DNA of 56,737 bases from Corynebacterium vitaeruminis. GTDB lineage: Bacteria > Actinomycetota > Actinomycetes > Mycobacteriales > Mycobacteriaceae. Below are positions 34,915-44,008 of this stretch, one piece after another. The position numbers were made by a program, and so were the translations under genes. The notes beneath the pieces are model-generated. The model searched no databases and was not told where the DNA came from. It saw only the letters and a program-made list of their open reading frames with translations. The DNA is taken from the NCBI RefSeq assembly GCF_001054325.1, contig NZ_JVVM01000015.1, positions 1 to 56,737 of the forward strand, in the 5' to 3' direction. The first letter of the stretch is position 1, and each line of letters opens with the position of its first letter.

Positions 34915-37900
34915 GTGGCTCTGTATAGGAAGTATCGTCCGGCATCGTTCGCCGAAGTGGTGGGGCAGCGGCACGTAACTGACCCGCTGTCGGCGGCGTT
35001 GGAATCTCGGGATGCGCAGGGGCGTCCCAACCGCATTAACCATGCGTATTTGTTCTCCGGGCCGCGTGGTTGTGGCAAGACCTCGTCGGCGCGCATTATG
35101 GCGCGCAGTTTGAACTGCGCGGAGGGGCCGACGGCCACACCGTGTGGCCAGTGTGCGTCGTGTCGTGCGTTGGCGCCGGGTGGTCCGGGCAATTTGGACG
35201 TTATTGAGCTGGACGCGGCTTCGCACAATGGTGTGGAAGATATGCGTGAGCTGCGGGAAAAGGCTATCTTCCAGCCGGCGGAGTCGCGCTATCGCATCTT
35301 CATTATTGACGAGGCGCATATGATTACCGCTTCGGGTTTCAATGCGCTTTTGAAGATTGTGGAGGAGCCGCCGGAGCACCTCATCTTCATTTTTGCGACC
35401 ACGGAGCCGGAGCGTGTGCTGCCGACTATTCGTTCGCGTACGCATCACTACCCGTTCCGGTTGTTGACTCCGCCGGATATGCGCGGGCTGCTTGAGCGTG
35501 TAGTCACGGCCGAGGGCGTGCGGGTAGAGCCGGACGTGTATCCGCTGGTCATCCAGGCCGGTGGCGGTTCGCCACGTGACTCGCTGTCGGTTATGGATCA
35601 GCTCATTGCCGGTTCCGGCACGGATGGCGTGGATTATGAAACGTCTGCGGCCATTCTCGGTGTCACTGACAGCGTGATCATCACGGATGCGATTGAGGCG
35701 CTGGCAGCGGGCGATCGTGCGGCCATGTTTAGCGTGGTCGGGCGTGTGATTATGTCGGGTCAGGATCCGGCGCGGTTTGCCTCGGATCTGCTTGGCCGGG
35801 TGCGTGATTTGCTGGTGCTGTCCGCAGTGCCGAATGCGCTGGAGCAGGGTTTGGTAGAGATTCCGGAGAGCCAAATCGACGGTGTCCTGGAGCAGGCCGG
35901 AACAATTCCCCCGGCGACGCTGACGCGTTTCACGCAGGTGCTCTCTGATGGTCTGCGGCACTTCCGCGGCGTGACGTCGCCGCGTTTGCTGCTCGAAGTT
36001 CTCTGTGCGCGCATGCTCCTGCCCGCCACCGAAGACTCCGTGGAGTCGCTGCTGCAGCGCGTAGAAGCGTTGGAGCACGGCAGGCCCGCGCTTGCCGACG
36101 GCTCGGGGGCCGCAACCCCCGCAGCGGCACCGGTGTCTTCCGATGCGGGTGCGGCTGAAGCGTCGCCGATGCAGTCTGGCCAGTCGGCTCGGGAGGCGTG
36201 GCGCCAGCGGAATGCCCAGCGTAAGAAGGGGGCACAGTCGGCTTCGGTCACTCAGCGCGGACGTACTGAGCAGGCAGCGCCAGCGCAGGCACCGTCGCAA
36301 CCTCAGCCCCAGTCGGAACCGCAGCCTAAGGTTCAGTCGGAACCCGTTAAGCAGCAATCGGCGTCAGCGGCAGCGGTGTCGCAGGAGTCGGCACCTGAGC
36401 CGAAGCCTGCACCAGAAGCACCTACTGCGCCCGCTGAGCAGCCTGAACAGCCTGAACAGCCTACGCAGGCTACGCCGGCCGAATCAGTTGAGCAGCCTCA
36501 GCAGGCCGAACAACCGCAGCAGCCTGAATCGGCTGAGCAGCCGTTGTCCGAGGAAGAGGCTCAGGCAGAGAAGATTCGTGAGTTCCGTCGGAAGATGGCG
36601 GAGCATGCCCGGATTAGCGAGCAGCAGACTCGGGCGCAGCTTGCACAGGAGCGTGAGCAGCAGACTCGTGAGCGTGAGGGTGAAGGCGGCTCGATGTCGA
36701 TTGTCGAGGAGGAGCCAGTTGTCTCTTCCTCGCCAACACACTCTGAACAGCCAACCCAGCCGACTCAGGCCGCACAGTCTGAACAGCCAACCCAGCCCGA
36801 GCAATCAGCCGAGCCGGCACGGCCAACTCAGGTCGCCCAGCCCGAGCAGCCTGAACAGCCAACGCAGACTACTCAGTCACCAGAATCGCAGCCGGAACCG
36901 CAGGTTCAGCAAGCACCAAAGCCAGCACCGCAACCGGAACCAGCACCACAGCCGGAGCCCGAACCAGAGTCAACACCAGAACCCGCTGGTATCGAGCAGA
37001 TTCGCCAGCACTGGCAGGACATCCTTTCAGCCGTTGACGGCCCGCACGCGTTCCCAATTCGCGTGTTGGCCGAGCAAGCGGTACCTCTCGATGTTGATAA
37101 CGACAAGCTCGTCATCGGGCACAGTACAGGTGCGCTCGCTACCAGGCTCAATACGCCTGATTATGCTCAGGCATTGTCTGCTGCCGTGAAGCAGGTGACG
37201 GGTTTCAACGGCCAGGTGCACTGTGTCGTCGGTACGCGCCCGCGCGCACCGCGTTCAACAGCTACTGGTGGTGTTGCTGGGGAGGATGATTCGTCGTCAA
37301 GAGGTTCGTCCTCGCCGAACGACACCGCCCCTGCACCGACACCAGTAGCACCAGCACAACCAGAGCCATCTAAGCAGCAGGTACAGCAGGAACAGCAGAC
37401 GCAGCCAGAGTCAGCACCGCGTCCTCAGCGGTCGTCGGCCTACGCATCTGTTGCTGAGCGCCGCGCAAAAATCGAGGCTGCCAAGCGTGCTGCGATGGGT
37501 CAGCAGGCAGGTCACGACCAGCCAGCGCAGCCACATCAGCAAAGCCAGCCAAATCAGCCAGCTCAGCCGGCCCAGCCGACTCAGCCGAACCCGAACCCGG
37601 TCCATCAACAGCCGCGACAGCAGCCAAACCAGCCGCAGCCGCAGTCGTTCCTGCGCGCGGCGCAGGCCAACGCCCAGGCAAATGCCCAAGCTCAGGCCAA
37701 TCAGGACTCGGGCTTCGGCGGCGTCCCGCTGCCCCCAGAGCCCATGGAGGAGTTCGCTCCACCAGAGGGCGCAGATGGCTACGGTTCGCACACCCCGTCC
37801 AACTACAACTCCACCTACAACCCGGTTTCCCAAAACCCGCAGGACAACAACTACGAAGAGGACACCTCCGAGTATTTCGAGGCCGCGAACGAGGTCGGGT

Positions 37901-37983
37901 CGCTCGATCACCGTTCGTTAAAGGACGTGGTCATGGAGATGCTGGAAAAGGAGCTGGGAGCCAAACCGCTCAATGACCGTTAG
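34915..37983 (+). CDS. dnaX: DNA polymerase III gamma/tau subunit, expanded
   Basis: The 1022-residue protein has the clamp-loader AAA+ core: Walker A GPRGCGKTSSARI (near 44-56), a zinc module with four Cys (LNCAEG ... CGQCASC), and IIDEAHM. From about residue 400 on it has Pro/Gln/Glu-rich linkers with many EQP and QPT repeats around a tau-like domain (about 690-770). It is much longer than mycobacterial DnaX. GTG 34915 lies six bases after a TAGGCT -10 box, so it is leaderless. No slippery frameshift site for a separate gamma form was identified. Confidence 0.92.
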   Translation: MALYRKYRPASFAEVVGQRHVTDPLSAALESRDAQGRPNRINHAYLFSGPRGCGKTSSARIMARSLNCAEGPTATPCGQCASCRALAPGGPGNLDVIELDAASHNGVEDMRELREKAIFQPAESRYRIFIIDEAHMITASGFNALLKIVEEPPEHLIFIFATTEPERVLPTIRSRTHHYPFRLLTPPDMRGLLERVVTAEGVRVEPDVYPLVIQAGGGSPRDSLSVMDQLIAGSGTDGVDYETSAAILGVTDSVIITDAIEALAAGDRAAMFSVVGRVIMSGQDPARFASDLLGRVRDLLVLSAVPNALEQGLVEIPESQIDGVLEQAGTIPPATLTRFTQVLSDGLRHFRGVTSPRLLLEVLCARMLLPATEDSVESLLQRVEALEHGRPALADGSGAATPAAAPVSSDAGAAEASPMQSGQSAREAWRQRNAQRKKGAQSASVTQRGRTEQAAPAQAPSQPQPQSEPQPKVQSEPVKQQSASAAAVSQESAPEPKPAPEAPTAPAEQPEQPEQPTQATPAESVEQPQQAEQPQQPESAEQPLSEEEAQAEKIREFRRKMAEHARISEQQTRAQLAQEREQQTREREGEGGSMSIVEEEPVVSSSPTHSEQPTQPTQAAQSEQPTQPEQSAEPARPTQVAQPEQPEQPTQTTQSPESQPEPQVQQAPKPAPQPEPAPQPEPEPESTPEPAGIEQIRQHWQDILSAVDGPHAFPIRVLAEQAVPLDVDNDKLVIGHSTGALATRLNTPDYAQALSAAVKQVTGFNGQVHCVVGTRPRAPRSTATGGVAGEDDSSSRGSSSPNDTAPAPTPVAPAQPEPSKQQVQQEQQTQPESAPRPQRSSAYASVAERRAKIEAAKRAAMGQQAGHDQPAQPHQQSQPNQPAQPAQPTQPNPNPVHQQPRQQPNQPQPQSFLRAAQANAQANAQAQANQDSGFGGVPLPPEPMEEFAPPEGADGYGSHTPSNYNSTYNPVSQNPQDNNYEEDTSEYFEAANEVGSLDHRSLKDVVMEMLEKELGAKPLNDR

Positions 37984-38096
37984 AGCCGTTAGAATGGGGC
38001 GGCGACGCGCGTCGTAAAGCAAGGGCGATGAGCCTTTAAGCGTGCGCGTAACTACAAATCAGCACGTAAAAAGCACAATAGTTAGGAACTTTAGTT

Positions 38097-38420
38097 ATGA
38101 CTCAGCCAGATATGAACGCAATTCTTCAGCAGGCACAGCAGATGCAGGCGCAGCTGCAGGCAGCGCAGCAGGAAATCGTCGCCTCCACCATCGTCGGTGA
38201 GGCTGGCGGTGGCCTGGTCAAGGTGACAATGCAGGGCTCGGGTGAGGTCACGGACATCGCCATTGACCCGAAGGTCGTTGACCCGGAGGACGTGGACGGT
38301 CTGCAGGACCTGGTCCTCGGCGCTTTCCAGGATGCCACCGCTAAGGTGCAGTCGCTGGCGGAGCAGAAGATGGGTCCGCTGTCTCAGGGCTTCGACGGTC
38401 TCGGCGGCCTCGGTTTCTAA
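38097..38420 (+). CDS. YbaB/EbfC nucleoid-associated protein
   Basis: This 107-residue protein has the family layout: a Gln-rich helix (ILQQAQQMQAQLQAAQQEI), GGLVKVTMQGSGEVTDIAIDP and a C-terminal helix. YbaB dimers bind DNA without strong sequence preference and are usually encoded between dnaX and recR, as here. AGGAAC precedes the ATG. The 11-mer CGTCGTAAAGC is 76 bp upstream in the spacer. Confidence 0.92.
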   Translation: MTQPDMNAILQQAQQMQAQLQAAQQEIVASTIVGEAGGGLVKVTMQGSGEVTDIAIDPKVVDPEDVDGLQDLVLGAFQDATAKVQSLAEQKMGPLSQGFDGLGGLGF

Positions 38421-38457
38421 ATTAGCTGTTCAGGCCAGTATTTGTAGGTAATTATCA

Positions 38458-39084
38458 TTGTTCGAAGGACCACTCCAAGATCTCATTGATGAGTTCTCGC
38501 GCCTGCCGGGCATCGGCCCGAAGTCAGCTCAGCGTATCGCTTTCTACCTGATGAAGGCGGAGCCGGAGGACATTGGTCGGCTCCAATCCGCGCTGGGTCG
38601 GGTGCGCGAGGGTGTGCAATTCTGCCGGGTCTGCGGCAACATATCGGAAAACGACGTGTGCCAGTACTGCTCGGACACACGTCGCGACCGAGGGCTGGTG
38701 TGCGTCGTCGAAGAGGCGCGCGATATCCAGGCCATCGAGCGCACGGGCGAGTACAACGGTCGCTACCACGTGCTCGGCGGGGCGCTCGATCCGCTCGGCG
38801 GCATCGGTCCGAACGAGCTCAACATCCGCACGCTGCTGCAGCGCATCGCAGGCGTGCTTGACGACGTCGACGAGACCCAACCCCCCGAAATCCACGAGGT
38901 CATCATCGCGACTGACCCCAACACCGAGGGCGAAGCCACCGCGACCTATTTGGCCCGGCTGCTGCGGGACTTCCCGGATCTCGAGGTCACCCGGTTGGCC
39001 TCCGGCATGCCGCTGGGCGGCGACTTGGAGTTCGTCGATGAACTCACCTTGTCCCGCGCGCTGACGGGCCGGCTGAAGGTTTAG
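38458..39084 (+). CDS. recR: Recombination mediator RecR
   Basis: The 208-residue protein has an HhH region ([17 protein letters not shown]), a four-Cys zinc finger ([16 protein letters not shown]), and a Toprim domain ([29 protein letters not shown]). RecR works with RecO/RecF to load RecA at gaps. The frame begins with TTG 38458; no better start is available upstream. It follows ybaB by 37 bases. Confidence 0.93.
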   Translation: MFEGPLQDLIDEFSRLPGIGPKSAQRIAFYLMKAEPEDIGRLQSALGRVREGVQFCRVCGNISENDVCQYCSDTRRDRGLVCVVEEARDIQAIERTGEYNGRYHVLGGALDPLGGIGPNELNIRTLLQRIAGVLDDVDETQPPEIHEVIIATDPNTEGEATATYLARLLRDFPDLEVTRLASGMPLGGDLEFVDELTLSRALTGRLKV

Positions 39085-39140
39085 GCCCGCCAACCGGCCG
39101 CTGACCAGTCCGCCCGGCCGGTCGCGCGAAACCACAAAAA

Positions 39141-39953
39141 CTAGCGCTCGCTCTTCGGGCGCGGCTTGGACAAAATGCGCTCTTCGCGCAGCTTGTCCAC
39201 AACCTCGATGTCGAGCGGAGCCAGGCTCGACAGGTCCTGACCAGTCGCACGAGCCAGCAGCAGATCAGCAAGCTGCGGATTGCGAGCCAACACAGGTCCG
39301 TGCAGGTAGGTGCAGATAATCGAGCCCTGCACCGCGCCCTCGGCGCCCCCGGTCGGCGTAAGTGCAGCAACATCCACTCCCGGAGCAATCCCAGAGTCCG
39401 CCTGCTCCACTTCGGGGCCGGAGTTGCCCACGCCACGGACAACACGACCAAGTGGCTTCGCATCGGCCCCCAGGGTCGTGCGACCCATGTGGTTTTCGAA
39501 GCCAGTCAGCGGGCTGGCGTCGACGTCGTCAAGCAAACTGTTCGTGGGATCGACGAGAGTGCAGATTTCGCCGATTGCGCGCGTGGGCAGCGAATCGGTG
39601 GTGCAGTCGACAAGGCCGAGACCTGCGACGTCGCGTCCGCCCGCGCGGAAGGAATTGCCGAAGATCTGGAAGCCCGCGCAAATCGCGAGAATCTGCTTGC
39701 CGGCATCGGCTGCTTTTTTGATGCCGCCGTCGTTAATCAAGTGTTCCACCGCGATGGTCTGCGCGACGTCCTCGCCGCCACCGACGGTGTAAATATCCAG
39801 GTTGGTGGGTACGGAATCGCCCAGCTTAATCGGGGCAATCTCGGCGTCAATCCCGCGCATCCGCGCGCGTTGCCGCAGCACCAGCGCATTTCCATCGTCG
39901 CCGTAGGTGCCCAGCACGTCCGGGAGGATTAGGCCGATAGACAGCTCGCTCAT
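39141..39953 (-). CDS. gatD: Lipid II isoglutaminyl synthase, glutaminase subunit
   Basis: The 270-residue class I glutamine amidotransferase has the CobQ-like nucleophile Cys92 in ILAICAGFQIFG and the catalytic His in CTYLHGPVLARNPQL. GatD makes ammonia for MurT, which amidates D-Glu in lipid II to D-isoglutamine. Its start directly abuts the murT stop codon. The 11-mer at 39524 encodes LLDDV. Confidence 0.92.
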   Translation of the reverse strand: MSELSIGLILPDVLGTYGDDGNALVLRQRARMRGIDAEIAPIKLGDSVPTNLDIYTVGGGEDVAQTIAVEHLINDGGIKKAADAGKQILAICAGFQIFGNSFRAGGRDVAGLGLVDCTTDSLPTRAIGEICTLVDPTNSLLDDVDASPLTGFENHMGRTTLGADAKPLGRVVRGVGNSGPEVEQADSGIAPGVDVAALTPTGGAEGAVQGSIICTYLHGPVLARNPQLADLLLARATGQDLSSLAPLDIEVVDKLREERILSKPRPKSER

Positions 39954-41363
39954 TTACTTTTCCTCCTGTGCTCGTTCGATGTCGCGCTTCAAATCGCGGA
40001 AGGCGGTGTAGTTCGCCAGCACCTCAACTCGGGTGACGCTTGACGACGACCCCCGCGCCTCACACGACCGGATCGCCTGCAGCGGATTTGCGACCAACCT
40101 CGCATCGATGCCCGCATACAGCAACCGCACCGCGAGGTCGGTTCCGCGTTCGCCTGCGGACAACACATCCATGCCGTCGAAGTCTTCGAAGCGGACATCC
40201 CACAGCCAGGACAGATCCTCGCCGTCGGCGACGTGGCCGTTGACTGCGATGACCACTGCATCCGCAGTGCGGTCGACCATGGACAGCGCTTCCTGCCAGC
40301 CGGCCGGGTTCTTGGCCAGCAGCATGCGGACGTGCTTCTCGCCGCCCTTGTCGTCCCGCACAATCATGGTGGAGTAGCGGCCCGCGACGTTGTCGACGGT
40401 CTCGGTGGCGCGGAGGGATTTCTCCAGTTCCACGCCCATATCGACCGCGCCTGCGATTGCCATGGTGGCGTTGCCGCGGTTGGCGTTGCCCGGCAGTGTG
40501 AGATTCATCGGCAGGGTGTCGCCAGCAGGCGTGATGACGCCCTCGGAAGTGATTCGGTAGTCCGGTTCTGGGCGCTTGAACTCCGAGCCGTCCGGGAGTG
40601 GCTTCACGGCATACCAGTTGTGGCCGTCCTGGATGATGGGGCCGCCGGTGCGCGGGGAAGAGGTGGCATCGTTGGTCCAGCCACCGCCCGCGGAGACCCA
40701 AATAACCTTCTTGGCATCCCACGCAGCCGACGCGATGAGTGGGTCGTCGCAGTTGGCGATGACCGTCGCCTGCGGGTTCGCATCTACCGCAGCGCGGAGT
40801 GTGGCCTCAATCTTGTTGATCTCGCCGACGCGGTCGAGCTGGTCCCGAGAGAGGTTCAGCAGCACCAGGACCTGCGGTTTCAGATCCGCTGCGATGTGCG
40901 GGACGTGCAGCTCATCGACTTCCAGGACCAGGCTGTCCGCATCGGGAGTGGCCAGCAGCGCGGAGATAATGCCTGCGTCCATGTTGTCGCCACCCTCGTT
41001 GGTGGCCACGTTGTGGCCAGCGGCGCGCATGGCGGCCGCGAACATGCGGGTGGTAGTGGACTTGCCGTTGGTGCCAGTGATGATCGCGGCCGGGCGTCCC
41101 TTGCCGAGGGAAGCCAGAATGCGCGGGTCAATCTTTTGCGCAATCAAGCCACCGATCATGCCGCCCGCGCCACGACCGGACTTCCGGGAAGCCCAGGTGG
41201 CGGCGTGAGCGACGGATGTGGCGAACCGTGCGCGCAGGCGGGCGCCGGTGCCGCGCAGGCCACGAGAACTATTCGAGTCGCGGGAGCCACTCGACGCAGT
41301 ACCGTGCGGGCTGGCATCCGCGCTATCAGCGGAATGCGATTGCGGAGAGGTGCCATTTGTCAT
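39954..41363 (-). CDS. murT: Lipid II isoglutaminyl synthase, MurT subunit, without zinc ribbon
   Basis: A Mur-ligase-like protein of about 470 residues with P-loop GTNGKSTTTRM, EGGDNMDAG, NCDDP and a C-terminal DUF1727 domain. It activates lipid II glutamate with ATP and uses ammonia from GatD. In S. aureus and S. pneumoniae the middle domain carries a four-Cys zinc ribbon; here the same place reads SSPRTGGPI ... WYAVKPLPDGSEFKRPEPDY, with no Cys. I chose ATG at 41363; upstream codons give an unconserved extension. It is divergent from the XRE operon. Confidence 0.9.
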   Translation of the reverse strand: MTNGTSPQSHSADSADASPHGTASSGSRDSNSSRGLRGTGARLRARFATSVAHAATWASRKSGRGAGGMIGGLIAQKIDPRILASLGKGRPAAIITGTNGKSTTTRMFAAAMRAAGHNVATNEGGDNMDAGIISALLATPDADSLVLEVDELHVPHIAADLKPQVLVLLNLSRDQLDRVGEINKIEATLRAAVDANPQATVIANCDDPLIASAAWDAKKVIWVSAGGGWTNDATSSPRTGGPIIQDGHNWYAVKPLPDGSEFKRPEPDYRITSEGVITPAGDTLPMNLTLPGNANRGNATMAIAGAVDMGVELEKSLRATETVDNVAGRYSTMIVRDDKGGEKHVRMLLAKNPAGWQEALSMVDRTADAVVIAVNGHVADGEDLSWLWDVRFEDFDGMDVLSAGERGTDLAVRLLYAGIDARLVANPLQAIRSCEARGSSSSVTRVEVLANYTAFRDLKRDIERAQEEK

Positions 41364-41588
41364 GTGTGTAAATATTACGCGCACGAAAGGGCTAGGCCTA
41401 AGAAGCAGGCCTGCGAGGTCTGATGGGATTTGTGAGCTATCTCCCTGCGAGGTCCGTGAATTCTGAATTGTGAGGTGATTGCGAGCAGGTTGGTTTTCGG
41501 GAGGTAGGCGGTCATGCGGCGGAAGAAAGGCAGGAAGGAAAGAGATTATCGAAGTGAGAAAGCGTATTTGCGGAAACACCTGCAAGCC

Positions 41589-41633
41589 CTGAATCAAAAA
41601 GGAGTTGTTCTGATTCAGTCGTTGCCATATACT
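41589..41633 (+). promoter_or_regulatory. Promoter and operator of the XRE/ImmA/PIN operon
   Basis: -35 TTGTTC (41605-41610) and -10 TATACT (41628-41633) are 17 bp apart. A perfect palindrome CTGAATCA-N14-TGATTCAG (41589-41618) covers the -35 and part of the spacer, as expected for autorepression by the first gene product. Confidence 0.6.
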
Positions 41634-41661
41634 CTCCACTAGGAGACAAGGGGGAAGAAGA

Positions 41662-42000
41662 ATGGCTAGCACAGAAAGCAACTTCTTCGGTGCGCGCTTG
41701 CATCAGATGCGCACAGATCGTGGCATGACCACACGTGATTTGGCTGACGCCACTGATGGTGTGGTGTCGCAATCTGCAGTTAGTCGCCTGGAAAATGGCA
41801 AGGCGGCTTACTCGCTTGAGCAGGTTATGGCGCTTTCATGGGCTCTTGGTGTGCCTCTGGATGAACTTGTGGAGGAAAACCCGGTCAGCCAGCGTGTGCA
41901 GGCGGTGGCTCGCACTTCACAGGATGACGCGAGTGTTAAGGAAGCGCAGAAGATGCTTTTGCCCTACCTGCAGCTTCGAGTGCTGCTAACTCAAAATTAA
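41662..42000 (+). CDS. XRE-family HTH regulator
   Basis: A 112-residue protein with a helix-turn-helix at about 12-67: LHQMRTDRGMTTRDLADATD, VSQSAVSRLENGKAAYS. The remaining 45 residues are helical. It is the first gene of a tight operon with an ImmA/IrrE protease and a PIN nuclease gene. It is probably the DNA-binding repressor cleaved or controlled by the protease, and the palindrome at 41589 is its likely operator. Confidence 0.85.
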   Translation: MASTESNFFGARLHQMRTDRGMTTRDLADATDGVVSQSAVSRLENGKAAYSLEQVMALSWALGVPLDELVEENPVSQRVQAVARTSQDDASVKEAQKMLLPYLQLRVLLTQN

Positions 42001-42012
42001 GGAGGGCTCCCC

Positions 42013-42912
42013 ATGTGCAGTGCGAGCAAGGAGGGGCTCGACCTTGCTAAAGGGTTCCGCAAGAAGCACGGCCTAGGAAATGATCCAATCGCTGACATCA
42101 CTGACTTTATGCAGTTGGTTGATGCAGATTTTATGATTCTGGATTTGCCAGCCAATGTTGATGCACTTGCTTTGCGTGACCCTGTGACGAGAGCGACGGT
42201 CATTGGAATTGCGCAGTCATCCGTTCCTTATCGTCAGCGGTTTACCGTTGCGCATGAAATTGGGCATTTTATTTCCGATGATTTCGAGTCGTCGAGAATA
42301 GTTGCAGATGATGAGCGCCCTGAGCCTGGAATATACGTCTGCGGCAAGCGTGATCATCAGGAAGTTCGTGCTGATACTTTTGCTCGTAATGTGCTCTGCC
42401 CAACTGATGGACTGAAAAAGGACCAAAAACTCGGTGAGCTTATCGGTGGCGGTGACGTCCTTGCTGCGTTGTCCCATGTCGTTCGCAAGTATCAAATTTC
42501 GCCAGGGGTGGCACTTATTCAGATGAGGCACGCTGACCTCATTAGCGAAACGCAGTCAGACGAACTCAAAGGAGTATCAGCCCCCACTCTGGCTGCCCGG
42601 TATGGCTGGAAAGCTGACTACGACCGTGCGGTAAAGGTCTCCGCACTGGCGCAGCCATCGGCGCGGTTGGTGAAAGACGTCTATCGCGCTTACGAACAGG
42701 GGATAGTCGACCTTCCGAGCATTGCTTTTGCTGAAATGAGCAGTGTCGACGAGGTGAAAGAACAGATAAGTGCATCGCAGTCACAGTTACAGCCATTGAT
42801 GCATGATGTGAATGCACAGGGTCAGGACGTGGCTGACACGGAAGCAGATCCCTTCGCGGAACTGGACGCTTTCTTCGGCGATGGTCCCGATAGTTCAGAA
42901 AGCCTCCAATAA
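42013..42912 (+). CDS. ImmA/IrrE-family metalloprotease
   Basis: The 299-residue protein has zinc protease motif HEIGH at 81-85 and the downstream EVRADTFARNVLCP helix with the third ligand. Relatives cleave XRE-type repressors (ImmA on ImmR, IrrE on DdrO). GGAGGG is ten bases before the ATG, 12 bases after the XRE gene. The C-terminal 100 residues are variable and may recognise a signal or partner. Confidence 0.87.
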   Translation: MCSASKEGLDLAKGFRKKHGLGNDPIADITDFMQLVDADFMILDLPANVDALALRDPVTRATVIGIAQSSVPYRQRFTVAHEIGHFISDDFESSRIVADDERPEPGIYVCGKRDHQEVRADTFARNVLCPTDGLKKDQKLGELIGGGDVLAALSHVVRKYQISPGVALIQMRHADLISETQSDELKGVSAPTLAARYGWKADYDRAVKVSALAQPSARLVKDVYRAYEQGIVDLPSIAFAEMSSVDEVKEQISASQSQLQPLMHDVNAQGQDVADTEADPFAELDAFFGDGPDSSESLQ

Positions 42913-42915
42913 ACG

Positions 42916-43515
42916 ATGGCCGGTCACCTCTTAGTAGCTGATACAAGCGTACTTCTTAATTTCGTGTGTTCGAAGAATCACCAGTATTTGCTCGACTTCG
43001 CAGGCAATAAAACCATCAGCATTCCGGGCGCAGTCAAAAATGAAGTCGAACGCAAGTTGGCTAAACAGCTCTTTGCCTGCGGCAAGGGACACTGGGATTG
43101 GTTTCTGGGGCAACCGAATGTCGAAGTGCTCGACGATGACTACAAAAAGCTTTATCCATATGTTCGTCTTTATTCCGGTCCTGGCTATAAATCTAAAGGG
43201 GGCAAAGCTAAACACCTGGGGGAGTACATCGCTATCGCCCATTGCCTTCATGCGAAAGACCAGGATAAGGGTGTAGTCACTGCGCTTATCATGGATGACG
43301 GTGATGCCTGTGAGCTAGCGCGGAAGCAAAAAGCCGGATACGTATTCAATACCGAGCACGTGCTATTGCAATGTGTGAAGTTGGGATCTATCGGTTCGCG
43401 TGGGCAAGCCAAGAAAATTTGGAAAAATCTCCAGAAATTTGATGTCCTAGTCAATTTTGAGCACACCAAACTGAATGGTAAGAGCCTGTATAAAAAGGAC
43501 GCCGAAAAAAGATGA
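42916..43515 (+). CDS. PIN-like domain nuclease (putative toxin)
   Basis: This 199-residue protein has the spaced acidic residues of a PIN fold: LLVADTSVLLNFV near the N-terminus, KNEVERKL, KHLGEYIAIAHCLH, and TALIMDDGDACELARK. The C-terminal 50 residues are basic. PIN proteins are usually RNases, often toxins. It starts three bases after the protease gene, so XRE, protease and PIN are one unit. No standard small antitoxin gene is next to it. Fold call is from motifs only. Confidence 0.68.
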   Translation: MAGHLLVADTSVLLNFVCSKNHQYLLDFAGNKTISIPGAVKNEVERKLAKQLFACGKGHWDWFLGQPNVEVLDDDYKKLYPYVRLYSGPGYKSKGGKAKHLGEYIAIAHCLHAKDQDKGVVTALIMDDGDACELARKQKAGYVFNTEHVLLQCVKLGSIGSRGQAKKIWKNLQKFDVLVNFEHTKLNGKSLYKKDAEKR

Positions 43516-43949
43516 ATCCTGACATCACTCTCCACCCTGACATCACCTTCTACTACGACCGCGATTGTGGGTTCTGCGAGGCAAGTGTGACCCTTCTAGC
43601 CAAACTCAGTCGTGTCCGCATGATTGGTGCCAGCCCCGATGACCAGTCCTTGCCAGCGGAAGTTCGGCGACACATCTCAGCTGAGGCGGTCGCCATGATC
43701 CCAGCCGAAGCGGCAGTCGTCGAACCTGGTGTTAAAAGTGGCCGCAAATTTCGGTATGGCTACGAGGCGATAGGCATCGCCCTGCGTGAGGGTGGCACCA
43801 AGACACTATTCCGATGTGCGGGTACACTTCTGCTTTTCCCGCCACTAACAAAACTGTGGAGCTTTATCTATAAGGTTGTCGCTTCCAACCGTCACAAAAT
43901 CAGTGCGGTCCTGGGGCTTAACGCCTGCAAACTAGACTCCGCGAGGTGA
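43512..43949 (+). CDS. DCC-family thiol-disulfide oxidoreductase (DUF393)
   Basis: The 145-residue protein has the family motif YDRDCGFCEASVTLL near residues 14-28, a thioredoxin-like CxxC, and a C-terminal hydrophobic stretch (TLLLFPPLTKLWSFIYKVV). Its ATG overlaps the PIN stop as ATGA, so the two are coupled. Whether it belongs functionally to the cassette or is a host gene captured in the operon is unknown. Confidence 0.75.
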   Translation: MNPDITLHPDITFYYDRDCGFCEASVTLLAKLSRVRMIGASPDDQSLPAEVRRHISAEAVAMIPAEAAVVEPGVKSGRKFRYGYEAIGIALREGGTKTLFRCAGTLLLFPPLTKLWSFIYKVVASNRHKISAVLGLNACKLDSAR

Positions 43950-44008
43950 CCATCCGGCAGGACCGTTGCCCCAGTGCCACTGCAATTACGCAATGAGTAG
44001 TCACCGAG

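Noticed and set aside
34591..36357. A 588-codon open frame antisense to dnaX and its upstream gene
   Set aside because: It overlaps well-supported genes on the other strand, is Arg/His-rich in the way GC-rich shadows are, and has no recognisable domain.
41364..41681. A longer murT frame reaching 41681
   Set aside because: The extra 106 codons have no similarity to MurT, would overlap the divergent XRE gene and promoter, and lack a ribosome binding site.
41662..43949. Reading the XRE/ImmA pair as part of a prophage
   Set aside because: No integrase, structural, lysis or attachment sequences are seen on either side.
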